From NCBI GenBank assembly GCA_024413465.1, contig JAKSVU010000006.1, positions 29,619-93,618 on the forward strand: a stretch of 64,000 bases of DNA. The letters run 5' to 3'. Made by a program: the position numbers and the translations under genes. The notes below the pieces were generated by a model. That model saw only the letters and a program-made list of their open reading frames with translations, was not told the origin of the DNA and searched no databases. Of the stretch, positions 8,594 to 17,899 are shown one piece after another; within the stretch, counting starts at the first letter, position 1, and each line of letters opens with the position of its first letter. Origin of the DNA: Alphaproteobacteria bacterium (GTDB lineage Bacteria > Pseudomonadota > Alphaproteobacteria > CAAGCB01 > CAG-977).

Positions 8594-10017
8594 ACAAAAT
8601 CATTCTTCTTTTTTTGATTTTTTTTTCAAATTCCGTTTTTGCCCACACGGAACACTTTAGTTCGCAAAAACCTATTAATTATGATTCATTAAAAGAAATT
8701 GCTTTTCTTACTTCAAAAGCTCAGAGCCACTATAGATTTAAAAAAATACCAAAAATCATTATAATGCCTCGAACTTATAATGAAAAAAATGAAAAATTAT
8801 TCACAGCTGGTTTTGCTTCCATTTTAAAAGCAAGATCTTTTATCAATAACGTCATATTAATCAGTTCTTCTAATCAAGATGATCGTTTTGGTTTTTCCAT
8901 GACTTCTGCTGATATTTGGGATATTGATGATTTTGAATACAAAATCAACACCACCCTTATTAATAAATTAAGGAAAATTCAAGGAGCTGACGCAGATGAT
9001 GCCGCTCACCATGAAGAGTTAGCATTCGAACCTATTTTACCATATATCGCTACTCTTCTAAAAAAAGAGGTTATGATTACGCCCCTTTTAATTGATAACG
9101 CAAGTTATGAACAAATTTCTGATATTTTAGATATTCTTTGGGGAGGACCAGAAACTCTTGTCATCATTTTGACAGATTTAGGAACAGCTGAAAATGAATA
9201 TGATGCCGTTGTCCCTAGTCAGCTTGCTTTAACGAAATTAAATCGTCAAATTTCAAAAAAAATGTATTCTGCTCCAGATTTAATGGAAAATTTAATTCGG
9301 TATTTTTCAAGAAAATCCGTTGAAATTGAATGTTTTGATACAACTTATGCCAAAGAAACGGGATTTGGCACGTTTGGTGTATTTGAAACATTTGAAAAGA
9401 AAGAATTGAATAAATACGAAGACGTTTTCAAAGAACATTCTGCAGAATTATTTGACATTGCTACAAAATCGATTATGCACGGATATAATTGGGGAAATTA
9501 TTTACGACCAAAAACAGACAAGTATGACAAAGAATTATTAAAGAAAACGGCAACGATGGTCACCTTGTATAAAGATGGAAAAATCGTTGGGGTTTCTGGT
9601 TCAAAAGAGCCAACTCGTTCTCTTATTGAGGACGTTTCTTACAATGCTTTTCAAGCAGCCTTAAAAGACCGTAGATTTTATCCTCTTTCCAAAAAAGATA
9701 TTGTTAAAACAGAAATGACGATTTCAATTTTAACATCCCCTATTCCATTAAAATTTTTAGATGAAGAAAATTTGCTCTCTCAAATTCAGCCGAAAAAAGA
9801 TGGAATTATTTTAAGAGAAAGAACAAACAAGGCTGTTTTTTTACCACAATTATGGGACCAATTTGAACATCCTATCGATTTTTTAAATCACCTTAAACAA
9901 GCCGCTGGATTTGATAAAGATTATTTTTCACCAACGATCAAATTTTATAAATTTGACGTTTTATCAATTTCAAGCGGTGATTTAGATTCACCAACATCTA
10001 TTTGGGAAAAGAAATGA
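8590..10017 (+). CDS. exported Memo-AMMECR1 fusion protein with degenerate active sites
   Basis: 475 residues, starting at ATG 8590, which overlaps the znuA stop as ATGA. A signal peptide (MNKIILLFLIFFSNSVFA) predicts export. Residues about 35-260 resemble the Memo family (IIIMPRTYNEKNEKLFTAG, NVILISSSN, HHEELAFEPILPYI, LVIILTDLGT). Residues about 285-465 resemble AMMECR1 (KIVGVSGSKEPTRSLIEDV, YNAFQAALKDRRFYPLS, ISILTSPIPL). The Memo metal-site motifs usually reading PHAGY and GPSH appear here as MPRTY and SSSN, and the AMMECR1 GC(I/V)G motif is GVSG, so classical residues are lost. The usual radical-SAM partner is absent from the window. Its position between znuA and mutT suggests a metal-linked periplasmic role; that is inference. 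Confidence 0.75.
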   Translation: MNKIILLFLIFFSNSVFAHTEHFSSQKPINYDSLKEIAFLTSKAQSHYRFKKIPKIIIMPRTYNEKNEKLFTAGFASILKARSFINNVILISSSNQDDRFGFSMTSADIWDIDDFEYKINTTLINKLRKIQGADADDAAHHEELAFEPILPYIATLLKKEVMITPLLIDNASYEQISDILDILWGGPETLVIILTDLGTAENEYDAVVPSQLALTKLNRQISKKMYSAPDLMENLIRYFSRKSVEIECFDTTYAKETGFGTFGVFETFEKKELNKYEDVFKEHSAELFDIATKSIMHGYNWGNYLRPKTDKYDKELLKKTATMVTLYKDGKIVGVSGSKEPTRSLIEDVSYNAFQAALKDRRFYPLSKKDIVKTEMTISILTSPIPLKFLDEENLLSQIQPKKDGIILRERTNKAVFLPQLWDQFEHPIDFLNHLKQAAGFDKDYFSPTIKFYKFDVLSISSGDLDSPTSIWEKK

Positions 10018-10430
10018 AAAATTTATTCGTCGTTGCAGCTGCGTTATTCAATGAAAAAGATCAACTTCTACTTGCTCAAAGACCTGCTGGAAAAAATTTA
10101 GCTGGTTTTTGGGAATTTCCAGGTGGAAAAATTGAACCGGATGAATCTCCAGAAGATGCTATTATTCGGGAATTATCCGAAGAATTGAATATTACTTTAT
10201 CAAAAACAGACTTAATTCCTACCACTTTCATTTCTCATACCTACGAACAATTTCAGCTCGTAATGCCATTATTTGTCTGTAAAAAATGGTCTGGCACGAT
10301 AAAATGCATGGAAAATCAACAGATTGATTGGGTTGATTTATATGATTCCCGTTTATTTGATTCTCATCCTCCTGCACCTGCTGATATTCGTCTCATAAAT
10401 TTTTTGAAAAAAATTTATAAAATCCTTTGA
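10014..10430 (+). CDS. mutT: MutT-type Nudix hydrolase
   Basis: Hydrolyses oxidised or other nucleoside triphosphates, probably 8-oxo-dGTP, in the cytoplasm. The complete Nudix box is visible as GGKIEPDESPEDAIIRELSE followed by ELNI (about residues 36-60). 138 residues is normal for MutT. The start at 10014 overlaps the previous stop by 4 bp (ATGA), so znuA, the Memo-AMMECR1 gene and mutT form a translationally coupled set. LPPxA-like HPPAPADI near the end matches the MutT C-terminal substrate-binding segment. Exact substrate not provable from sequence. Confidence 0.9.
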   Translation: MKNLFVVAAALFNEKDQLLLAQRPAGKNLAGFWEFPGGKIEPDESPEDAIIRELSEELNITLSKTDLIPTTFISHTYEQFQLVMPLFVCKKWSGTIKCMENQQIDWVDLYDSRLFDSHPPAPADIRLINFLKKIYKIL

Positions 10431-10486
10431 TTTCAAAAAAATAAACTTCTATGATAGAAAAAATAATTATTTTTTGAGTTAACCCC

Positions 10487-11050
10487 ATGACCGACACTTT
10501 TAAGAAAAAAATCCCAAATTATCTCACGTATTTGCGTATAATTGCTATTCCTTTTGTGATTGCTAGTTTTTATTTTGAACAAAAATATTGGACAATTACA
10601 GGGTTTTCTTTGTTTATTTTAGCATCTATTACGGATTACTTTGACGGATATCTTGCTCGTAAATTCAAAAGTACGTCTACCATTGGAAGAATGTTAGATC
10701 CTATTGCTGACAAATTATTAGTTGCTGCAACCTTGTTGTTATTGGCTGGTTTTGGAAAATTAGGTGGATATGGATTAATTGCTGCCGTTATTATTTTGTT
10801 GCGTGAAATTTTGGTATCAGGCTTGCGTGAATATTTATCTTCCCTTCAAATTGGTTTACCTGTTACACGTTTAGCAAAATGGAAAACAGGTTTTCAAATG
10901 TGTGCTATCCCTTTATTGATTGTTGCAGATATAACACCAGAACAATGGCATGTTTTTGATATTGGTTTATACAGCTTATGTGTAGCAGCCTGTTTGACAA
11001 TTATTACCGGGTACGATTATTTGCGTGTTGGTTTAAAACATCTTGATTAA
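10487..11050 (+). CDS. pgsA: CDP-diacylglycerol-glycerol-3-phosphate 3-phosphatidyltransferase
   Basis: Committed step of phosphatidylglycerol synthesis at the inner membrane: CDP-diacylglycerol plus glycerol-3-phosphate to PG-phosphate. 187 residues with several membrane helices. The CDP-alcohol phosphatidyltransferase signature DG-x2-AR-x8-G-x3-D-x3-D is complete (DGYLAR, then GRMLDPIAD, about residues 53-77). NYLTYLRI near the start and REILVSGLREYL are typical PgsA segments. It lies 56 bp after mutT and overlaps the next gene by 8 bp if that gene uses its TTG start. Confidence 0.94.
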   Translation: MTDTFKKKIPNYLTYLRIIAIPFVIASFYFEQKYWTITGFSLFILASITDYFDGYLARKFKSTSTIGRMLDPIADKLLVAATLLLLAGFGKLGGYGLIAAVIILLREILVSGLREYLSSLQIGLPVTRLAKWKTGFQMCAIPLLIVADITPEQWHVFDIGLYSLCVAACLTIITGYDYLRVGLKHLD

Positions 11051-12713
11051 CGCATTAGATCATATTCTTGCTCGATTTTATTTATATGCGTTTAACTTCC
11101 CAAAAACGATGTTTTTTTTGTTGGTTTGTTTTTGTGTTTTATTTATTTATACGCTTTACAGATTAAAAAATTTTTCAAACGAAAAAAAAGCTCTTGTCTC
11201 TAAAATCAACGTCCTTTTTAATGCAATCGAAACACAGCACGATGGCTATTATTTATGGATTTATGATGAATTTGGTTTTTTAAAACAAACGCATTGTTCT
11301 AGACGCCTTTCTGTTTTATTGGATTTAAAAGACGGAATGGAATCTAAATTTGAAACGGTTTTAGCAAAATTTGATACAGAAAGTTCTCAATTTTTATCAA
11401 AAGCTGTTGCAGATATGCGATTAGACCATTCTCCTTTTGATTTACATCTAATTTATAACAATAAAAAATTTGTGATTTCAGGTCATCAAGTTCAATATTC
11501 AAAACAACTTCCTTTAATTGATATTGTTTGGTTTTCAGATATTACAGAAAATGAACTTGAAATCGATCGTCTAAACAACGTTGTTTCAGAATTGAAATAT
11601 AAAAATTCTGTTGATGAATGTTTATTTAATTCTTTTCCTTTTCCTGTTTGGACAAGGAATAGTGAATTACAAATTTCAAATTGTAACGAAGCCTATTTAA
11701 AAGCAACCCACGCAGAAAATTTGAACGAAGTCGTTAATTCAAACATCGAACTCGTTTATGATCAAGATCCTCGTCAAGCAAAAGTTTTTGCTTCCCGTGT
11801 TCGTTCCGCCGGGAAAATGAAAATGATAAACGAATATGCGGTCATGAGCGGAAAAAGACGGCGTGTCGAAGTTTTTGAAATTCCATTGCCAGATCGTCAA
11901 ACTTTTGGTTTTGTCAACGACATCACTCCTTTACAAGAAGCTCTTGATGAAATTCAAAGAAACAATGAAGCTCATGATGCCGTTTTGGAACATTTGAAAA
12001 CAGCCATCGCTATTTTTGATGAAAATACACGATTAAAATATTATAACGTTTCTTTCGTAAACTTATGGGATTTAGAAGTTAGTTGGTTAGACAGTTCACC
12101 GACATATACTCAATTTTTAGACGTTTTAAGAGAAAAAAGAAAATTACCGGAAAAACGCGTCTTTGAAAAATACCGTAAATCAGAATTAGAAAACTTTACG
12201 AATTTACCTTCTCAAAAATCAGAAGAAATGACTTTACAAAGTGGAATGGTTTTATACAGAACAATTACACCTCATCCTATGGGAGGATTGTTCTTTACCT
12301 ATGATGATGTCACTGGAACTTTATCCAAAGAAAAAGACGTTATTTTGATGAATGAAAATTACCAAATGATTTTGAATCAAATTGATATTGCCATTGCTGT
12401 TTTTGGACAAGATACAAAACTTAAACAAACAAACAAGGCTTATCAAGATTTATGGCAATTAAATTCAGAAGAACAACTTGGAATTTTTGATATCATAGAT
12501 CAACAAGAAAAATTTTTTGGTGAAAATTGGAAAAGTATTCGAAAAGAAATCAAAGCCGTTATTTCTACCAGATCTGGAGAAGTTTTCCAAATCACTAGAA
12601 CAGATGGCAAAATTTTAGAGTTTTCAGCTCATAAATTGCCAGACCGCGGTACTCTGTTGATGTATCGGGAATTATTAGCCATCAAAGCCACTGTTCAAGG
12701 AAACGTAGATTAA
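11043..12713 (+). CDS. membrane-anchored multi-PAS protein without kinase domain
   Basis: 556 residues from a TTG start that overlaps pgsA by 8 bp; the next possible start is ATG 11109. An N-terminal membrane helix (about residues 22-40) and a short coiled coil are followed by a series of PAS-like modules: around DGYYLWIYDEFGFL, FNSFPFPVWTRNSELQISNC, LKTAIAIFDENTRLKYYN and IDIAIAVFGQDTKLKQTN. The repeated 'A-I-A-x-F-x-x-x-T-x-L' pattern marks PAS cores. Relatives I know in alphaproteobacteria usually end in a histidine kinase or DivL-like domain; this one ends after the last PAS with no H-box or ATPase motif and no sign of a nearby frameshift continuation. Its partner and ligand are unknown. 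Confidence 0.75.
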   Translation: MINALDHILARFYLYAFNFPKTMFFLLVCFCVLFIYTLYRLKNFSNEKKALVSKINVLFNAIETQHDGYYLWIYDEFGFLKQTHCSRRLSVLLDLKDGMESKFETVLAKFDTESSQFLSKAVADMRLDHSPFDLHLIYNNKKFVISGHQVQYSKQLPLIDIVWFSDITENELEIDRLNNVVSELKYKNSVDECLFNSFPFPVWTRNSELQISNCNEAYLKATHAENLNEVVNSNIELVYDQDPRQAKVFASRVRSAGKMKMINEYAVMSGKRRRVEVFEIPLPDRQTFGFVNDITPLQEALDEIQRNNEAHDAVLEHLKTAIAIFDENTRLKYYNVSFVNLWDLEVSWLDSSPTYTQFLDVLREKRKLPEKRVFEKYRKSELENFTNLPSQKSEEMTLQSGMVLYRTITPHPMGGLFFTYDDVTGTLSKEKDVILMNENYQMILNQIDIAIAVFGQDTKLKQTNKAYQDLWQLNSEEQLGIFDIIDQQEKFFGENWKSIRKEIKAVISTRSGEVFQITRTDGKILEFSAHKLPDRGTLLMYRELLAIKATVQGNVD

Positions 12714-12732
12714 TTCCATTTTTTCACCTCAC

Positions 12733-12798
12733 CCTGTAGGGAAATGACATTATTTTATTGGCGAAATTTTAATGCCCCTTACGGAAATTGGTGAGAGG
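12733..12798. repeat. dispersed intergenic repeat, locus 2
   Basis: Between the convergent PAS and ampG genes. It begins CCTGTAGGGA and ends ATTGGTGAGAGG. The same two ends, in reverse orientation and about 73 nt apart, occur at 61164-61236, and the first motif also occurs at 1884. CTCACC just before it (12727-12732) pairs with GGTGAG (12790-12795), so the unit can form a stem. This may act as a boundary or terminator structure for both genes. Confidence 0.6.
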
Positions 12799-12818
12799 TA
12801 AATACTGTCCCCGTTTCC

Positions 12819-14057
12819 TTAATTATATTTCTTCATTTTTCTATTCAAGAAATATAAAATAAGTAAACTAGGCAAACTTAAAAAAGCAGTCAAAACAAAG
12901 AATAGTGCCCATCCCATTGCTTGAACCAAAAAACCACTTGATGCAGATAAAACGTCTCGAGGTAAAGCCATTACAGACGATAACAAAGCATATTGCGTTC
13001 CTGTATAGCTTTTATTACATAAAGACGACATATACGCTACAAAAGCGGAAGTTGCCATTCCTGATGCCATATTATCTGAAATAATAGAAATATTTAGCCA
13101 TAAGAAACTTTGTTCATTTAATGACAAAACTGCAAATGGTAAATTAGAAATTCCTTGTAACATACCACAAATAATCAAAGATTTTATGATTCCTACGCGG
13201 ACGATTAAGGCTCCCCCCAAAAATCCACCCAATAAAGTAGCAACAATTCCCCAAACTTTTACAACCGCTGCAATTTGAGTTTTAGTAAATCCCAATTCCA
13301 AATAAAGTTTTGGTGTAACCGTTCCAAGTGTTGTTTCACACAATTTATAAGTTAGTAAAAACAATAAAATCAACAACCATCCTGGCTTTTTAAAAAAGTC
13401 TGCCAATGGCTCAACGACCGCATTTTTAAAAGAAATTTTTTCAGTAGGTGTATATTCTGGTTCTTTGACTTTGAAAAAAATCAACATCACAATCAAAAAA
13501 GACAGACCTATAATTTGATAAACTGCAGTCCATCCTAGATGATCTGCCATCAATAAAGCCCCTGCACCAGCTATTAACATCCCTATACGATATCCAAAAA
13601 CGTAAGTAGCAGAAGCAGCTCCTTGTTCTGATTTATCAAAATATTCAATTCTGAAAGCATCTAAGACGATATCTTGAGAAGCAGAAAAAAAGGCAACACA
13701 TATCGCTAAAACAGCAGTCATAGACGGATTTTGGAGTGGTTTTGTCGCTACTAATCCAATCAATGAACACATAATCAAAAATTGGCACAAAAGTCCCCAG
13801 GATTTACGACGGCCTAATTTGTCCGTTAAAAAAGGAATTTTGCCACGATCAATAAGTGGAGCCCATAAAAATTTAAAACTGAACGGCAAACGAACCAATG
13901 AAAACATTGCGACCGTTTTTACGTTCAATCCGATGTCCGATAACCAAAAGGATAACGTTGAAAAAACCATAATAAATGGTAACGCACTATAAAGCCCTAA
14001 AATCATCATTACGATCATTTTAGGGGATTTATAGACTGAAAATGGATTTTTAACCAT
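12819..14057 (-). CDS. ampG: AmpG-like muropeptide MFS permease
   Basis: Imports anhydro-muropeptides released from the cell wall for recycling. 412 residues with about 12 membrane helices. AmpG-like features: SDIGLNVKTVAMFSLVRLPFS near the start, KFLWAPLIDR, KLGRRKSW after helix 2, and FFSASQDIVLDAFRIE in helix 4-5, a typical AmpG/AT-1 acetyl-CoA transporter segment. It overlaps typA by 8 bp and is probably co-transcribed with it. AmpG is a family-level call; substrate specificity is inferred. Confidence 0.85.
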   Translation of the reverse strand: MVKNPFSVYKSPKMIVMMILGLYSALPFIMVFSTLSFWLSDIGLNVKTVAMFSLVRLPFSFKFLWAPLIDRGKIPFLTDKLGRRKSWGLLCQFLIMCSLIGLVATKPLQNPSMTAVLAICVAFFSASQDIVLDAFRIEYFDKSEQGAASATYVFGYRIGMLIAGAGALLMADHLGWTAVYQIIGLSFLIVMLIFFKVKEPEYTPTEKISFKNAVVEPLADFFKKPGWLLILLFLLTYKLCETTLGTVTPKLYLELGFTKTQIAAVVKVWGIVATLLGGFLGGALIVRVGIIKSLIICGMLQGISNLPFAVLSLNEQSFLWLNISIISDNMASGMATSAFVAYMSSLCNKSYTGTQYALLSSVMALPRDVLSASSGFLVQAMGWALFFVLTAFLSLPSLLILYFLNRKMKKYN

Positions 14058-15888
14058 CGACAGATTCGTTTAATTGAGCCAATCTATTTGCTTCACGTTT
14101 ACGCAAATTTGTATCTAAAATTGCTTTACGTAAACGGAAAGTTTTTGGTGTGACTTCAACAAGTTCATCTTCTTGAATATAAGCTAAAGCTTCTTCCAAA
14201 CTCATTTTGCGAGGAGGAACTAATTGGATGTTTTCATCTTTGGCTGCAGCACGAATATTCGTCAAATGTTTCGTTTTGATTGGGTTGACTTCAATATCAT
14301 TTGATTTGGTATGTTCACCAACAATCATTCCCTCGTAAACAGCATCACCCGGATCAACAAACATTGGACCACGATCTTCTAATTTCCATAAAGCGTATGC
14401 AACTGCTTCGCCATTATCAGTAGAAACAAGTGTTCCAACGCTACGACCTGGAATTGTTCCTTTGTATGGTTCATAGCTGTGGAACATCTTATTCATCACA
14501 CCTGTTCCACAGGTATTTGTCAAAAATTGAGAATGGTAACCAATCAAAGCACGAGAAGGTGCCAAGAAAGTAATACGCGTTTTTCCACCACCAGATGGAC
14601 GCATATCTGTCATTTCTGCACGTCTTGCCCCTAAGGTCTCACAAACTGTTCCAACGTATTGATCATCAACGTCAACGACAACTTCTTCAATTGGTTCTAA
14701 TTTTTTACCGGAAACAGGATCCGTTTGGTAGACAACGTGTGGACGACTGATAGATAATTCAAAACCTTCACGGCGCATTTGTTCAATCAAAATACCTAGT
14801 TGTAATTCACCACGCCCTGCAACTTCGAAAGCATCTGTTGAACCTGTTCTGGAAACTTTCAAAGCTACGTTTCCTTCAGCTTCTTTCAATAATCTGTCCC
14901 AAATAACGCGAGATGTTACTTTTTCACCTTCCGTTCCAGCTAAAGGAGACGTATTGATTGAAAAAGTCATTGCCAAAGTAGGAGGATCAATTGGTTGAGC
15001 AGGAATAGCCGTGGTAACTGAGGTATCACAAAGCGTATCAGCCACTGTTGCCTTCGTTAATCCAGCAATAGCAACGATATCCCCGGCAGAAGCTTCTTCT
15101 AAACCAACGCGTTTAACACCACGATAAGCTAAAATTTTGCTGACACGAGCTGTTTCTATCGTTTTACCAGAACGATCAATTGCTTTAATCGTTTGGTTTA
15201 CTTTAACATTTCCTGAATGGATTTTTCCTGTTAAAATTCTGCCCACGAACGGATCATTTTCAATTGTCGTTGCTAACAAAGTAAATGGAGCATTTGGATC
15301 ACATTTTGGAGGTGGAACGAATTTCATAATCGCATCGAACAAAGGTTCTATATTTTTGCGTTCATCTTTTTCCAAATCATTGACAGCCCAACCTTCACGA
15401 CCAGAAGCAAACAAAACAGGGAAATCTAATTGTTCATCCGTAGCATCTAATGAAGCAAATAAATCGAATACTTCTTCATAAACTTCCATTGGACGAGCAT
15501 CTTGACGGTCAACTTTGTTAATTAAAACGATAGGTTTTAATCCTAATTTCAATGCCTTACCAACAACAAATTTTGTTTGAGGTAATGGACCTTCTGCAGC
15601 ATCAACCAAAACAACGGCAGAATCAACCATATCCAAAATACGTTCAACTTCACCACCAAAATCAGCGTGCCCCGGGGTGTCAACAATATTGATACGGGTG
15701 CCTTTCCATTCAATTGACGTACATTTTGCCAAAATCGTAATACCACGTTCACGCTCTAAGTCATTTGAATCCATAACACGATCAGCAACAACCTGATTAT
15801 CACGAAAAGTCCCACTTTGACGAAGCATCGTATCGACTAACGTCGTTTTACCATGGTCAACGTGAGCAATAATAGCAACATTACGCAT
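14050..15888 (-). CDS. typA: ribosome-associated translational GTPase TypA/BipA
   Basis: GTPase acting on the 70S ribosome and in 50S assembly, especially under stress and cold. 612 residues, the usual length. G1 [10 protein letters not shown], the switch I region with RGITI, G3 DTPGHADF and G4 NKVDR are intact. The domain II EF-Tu-like barrel and the TypA-specific C-terminal domain follow ([18 protein letters not shown], then [15 protein letters not shown]). It starts at ATG 15888 with an intergenic region of about 180 bp shared with the divergent cysteine-rich gene. Confidence 0.97.
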   Translation of the reverse strand: MRNVAIIAHVDHGKTTLVDTMLRQSGTFRDNQVVADRVMDSNDLERERGITILAKCTSIEWKGTRINIVDTPGHADFGGEVERILDMVDSAVVLVDAAEGPLPQTKFVVGKALKLGLKPIVLINKVDRQDARPMEVYEEVFDLFASLDATDEQLDFPVLFASGREGWAVNDLEKDERKNIEPLFDAIMKFVPPPKCDPNAPFTLLATTIENDPFVGRILTGKIHSGNVKVNQTIKAIDRSGKTIETARVSKILAYRGVKRVGLEEASAGDIVAIAGLTKATVADTLCDTSVTTAIPAQPIDPPTLAMTFSINTSPLAGTEGEKVTSRVIWDRLLKEAEGNVALKVSRTGSTDAFEVAGRGELQLGILIEQMRREGFELSISRPHVVYQTDPVSGKKLEPIEEVVVDVDDQYVGTVCETLGARRAEMTDMRPSGGGKTRITFLAPSRALIGYHSQFLTNTCGTGVMNKMFHSYEPYKGTIPGRSVGTLVSTDNGEAVAYALWKLEDRGPMFVDPGDAVYEGMIVGEHTKSNDIEVNPIKTKHLTNIRAAAKDENIQLVPPRKMSLEEALAYIQEDELVEVTPKTFRLRKAILDTNLRKREANRLAQLNESVDG

Positions 15889-16017
15889 TGAAAAAATCTC
15901 TTTCTAAATAACAATAAAAAACTGTTTCTGTCATACTTTTTTTTTTCAAAAAGTCAATAAAAATACGGCTTTTTGTCAATAAAATTTAACAATAACCTAG
16001 TGTTTTCATTTTACTTT

Positions 16018-16043
16018 TTGTCAATATTAGACTAAAATAGTCT
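16018..16043 (+). promoter_or_regulatory. possible promoter/operator of the cysteine-rich exported protein
   Basis: TTGTCA at 16018-16023 is followed by a perfect inverted repeat AGACTA-AAA-TAGTCT at 16029-16043, about 30 bp before the start codon. TTTTTGTCAATA occurs twice here (about 15970 and 16015). The palindrome would sit over the promoter and could be an operator. The -10 box is not clear, so the call is tentative. Confidence 0.35.
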
Positions 16044-16071
16044 TAAGAAAAAGAGTGACGGAGTTTCCATA

Positions 16072-17787
16072 ATGAAAAATATCCTTTTGATTTTACTGGC
16101 AATCTTATTTATGAATCCTTCTTCCGCAGATGCAAAATCTGTAAAATTAGGACAAAAAAATGGTGAAAGTGTTTCTAGAGCTACAGATTCTTCAAGAGGA
16201 ACCTTTACGCGTGATACAACCGGTTCTAGTGTGGTTTGTAACACTCATACAGACTGTGCACCTGACCAAAAATGCGAAAGTCATTATTGTCAATCTTTAT
16301 GCCGTAATGGAACGGATGCAGTTGAATCATTAAATGGAGATCCGACACCTCACTGTCCTGATTACCCAACAACACCAACTTGCTACGTTGATACATCGAC
16401 CAGATCATCTTATTGCGGTTGTTCAGATGACACTTGTACGCCAGGATCAAAATGTGAACTCGTCAGTACTAGAAAACAATGCAAATTCTGTTCTAAAAAA
16501 ACATCAGGTGACAGTTCAACAAATTCATCTGTAGATGCATGTGGTTGTCCATCCGGAAAATATCCAAACGGAACAGGACAATGCGTAACCTGTCCAAACG
16601 ATTATTATTGTGGAGCTAGTGAACGCTGCTATTCTCCTGGAACAGTTGCTTCAAAATGTGTTCCTTTAAAATGTGAAACAGGTTCTATCGTTGATCACAA
16701 TTGTCAAGACTGTGACGTTGATAAGTGTATTAAATGCTCTGCTGACACTTCAATTTGCGAAGCTTGTAAGGATGGTTATCACTTAACCGAAAGCAATGCT
16801 TGCGTTCAATGTGCTGCTGATCAGTATTGGGATGAATCATCTAAACAGTGTAAGCATATTGAAGGATGTATTGAAGCCAACCAAGACGATAATGATGGAA
16901 CATGTTTAAAGTGTGATTTTACTTGCACGACGTCAGAATGTAAAACCAATTCATCTTACAGCCAATATGGTGGAACTGGTGTCTTCGGCGTTGGTGGCGG
17001 TAAAGGTTTAGGATATGGATTGTATATCGATGAAGGTGCAGACAGATCTGATAAAAAGCATGTGGATGCCGGTTATTGTATTTTCTGTCATTTGAAAAGA
17101 AATGACACTTTCAATACTTATCACTATTTAACCATTGATGGCAGATGCAAACCTTGCAATGATGGTGATCCTAGTAACAAATGCAGAACGTGCGGTTATA
17201 GTGCTGAAACAAATATGTTTATATGCAGTTCTTGTAGTGCATCTGGATCAGCTGTTGCCGTTGCCTTTAACGAAGAACAAACAAAATGTGTTGACATCAC
17301 TTGTAAAAATGGAACCTTCTATCGAACTGACGTTTCTTATGAATCAACGCTTAGTCCCGAAGATCCTAAACAACCTGGAAAAGGCAGAACAGCAGAACAA
17401 CTTAAAACAGCAACTTGTGTTCCAACTTGTTCATCTCTTGCCGAAGATGTAACCGTACAAGATTCTCCAGATTGTTCTGCTTATAATACAAGTAGCAATA
17501 ATTTTTATGCTATTCCACAAACTAGTGATATCTTCAAAAAATCAATCAATGGTTATGCAGATATGACATGCTATAAATGCAGTCCTATTTCAATTCCAAA
17601 ATGTATAACAGCAATCGAAGATAGTACTGGCGAAGTCTGTACAAAATGTGAAACAGGATATACCCCATATTCGAATGGTAAAAAATGTGGAAACGTTTGT
17701 ACGTTCACTTCTTGTAATGACGGGTTCAGTAAATCTGCCCCATTGAAGACAAACGTTCAACAAGATACCTGTGCTTGTAATCTTTAA
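16072..17787 (+). CDS. large exported cysteine-rich protein, unknown function
   Basis: 571 residues with a clear signal peptide (cleavage after SSADA). The mature part holds 58 cysteines, about one in ten residues, many as CxxC and CxC pairs: CVTC, CIKC, CLKC, CKPC, CRTC, CSSC, CYKC, CTKC. Spacing such as C-x2-C-x6-C-x2-C resembles eukaryotic furin-like/EGF-like or growth-factor-receptor cysteine-rich modules more than any bacterial enzyme. Segments like CEACKDGYHLTESNACVQC and CTKCETGYTPYSNGKKC are repeats of one module. No membrane helix follows the signal peptide and there is no lipobox. It is probably disulfide-bonded and secreted or surface-exposed. It has its own GGAG ribosome site and is transcribed alone. 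Function unknown. Confidence 0.8.
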   Translation: MKNILLILLAILFMNPSSADAKSVKLGQKNGESVSRATDSSRGTFTRDTTGSSVVCNTHTDCAPDQKCESHYCQSLCRNGTDAVESLNGDPTPHCPDYPTTPTCYVDTSTRSSYCGCSDDTCTPGSKCELVSTRKQCKFCSKKTSGDSSTNSSVDACGCPSGKYPNGTGQCVTCPNDYYCGASERCYSPGTVASKCVPLKCETGSIVDHNCQDCDVDKCIKCSADTSICEACKDGYHLTESNACVQCAADQYWDESSKQCKHIEGCIEANQDDNDGTCLKCDFTCTTSECKTNSSYSQYGGTGVFGVGGGKGLGYGLYIDEGADRSDKKHVDAGYCIFCHLKRNDTFNTYHYLTIDGRCKPCNDGDPSNKCRTCGYSAETNMFICSSCSASGSAVAVAFNEEQTKCVDITCKNGTFYRTDVSYESTLSPEDPKQPGKGRTAEQLKTATCVPTCSSLAEDVTVQDSPDCSAYNTSSNNFYAIPQTSDIFKKSINGYADMTCYKCSPISIPKCITAIEDSTGEVCTKCETGYTPYSNGKKCGNVCTFTSCNDGFSKSAPLKTNVQQDTCACNL

Positions 17788-17899
17788 AAACTATTTTACA
17801 CAGACTATTTAGTAACTTCTACTGTCTCGTAGTAAAAAAATACTTTATACACTCGCGTGGATATGGGTGGTAATGAATAATTAAAATTACAAGTGAAAA

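Noticed and set aside
17810..17850. Possible terminator after the cysteine-rich gene
   Set aside because: Only a 4-bp stem (CTAC/GTAG) followed by an A run rather than a T run.
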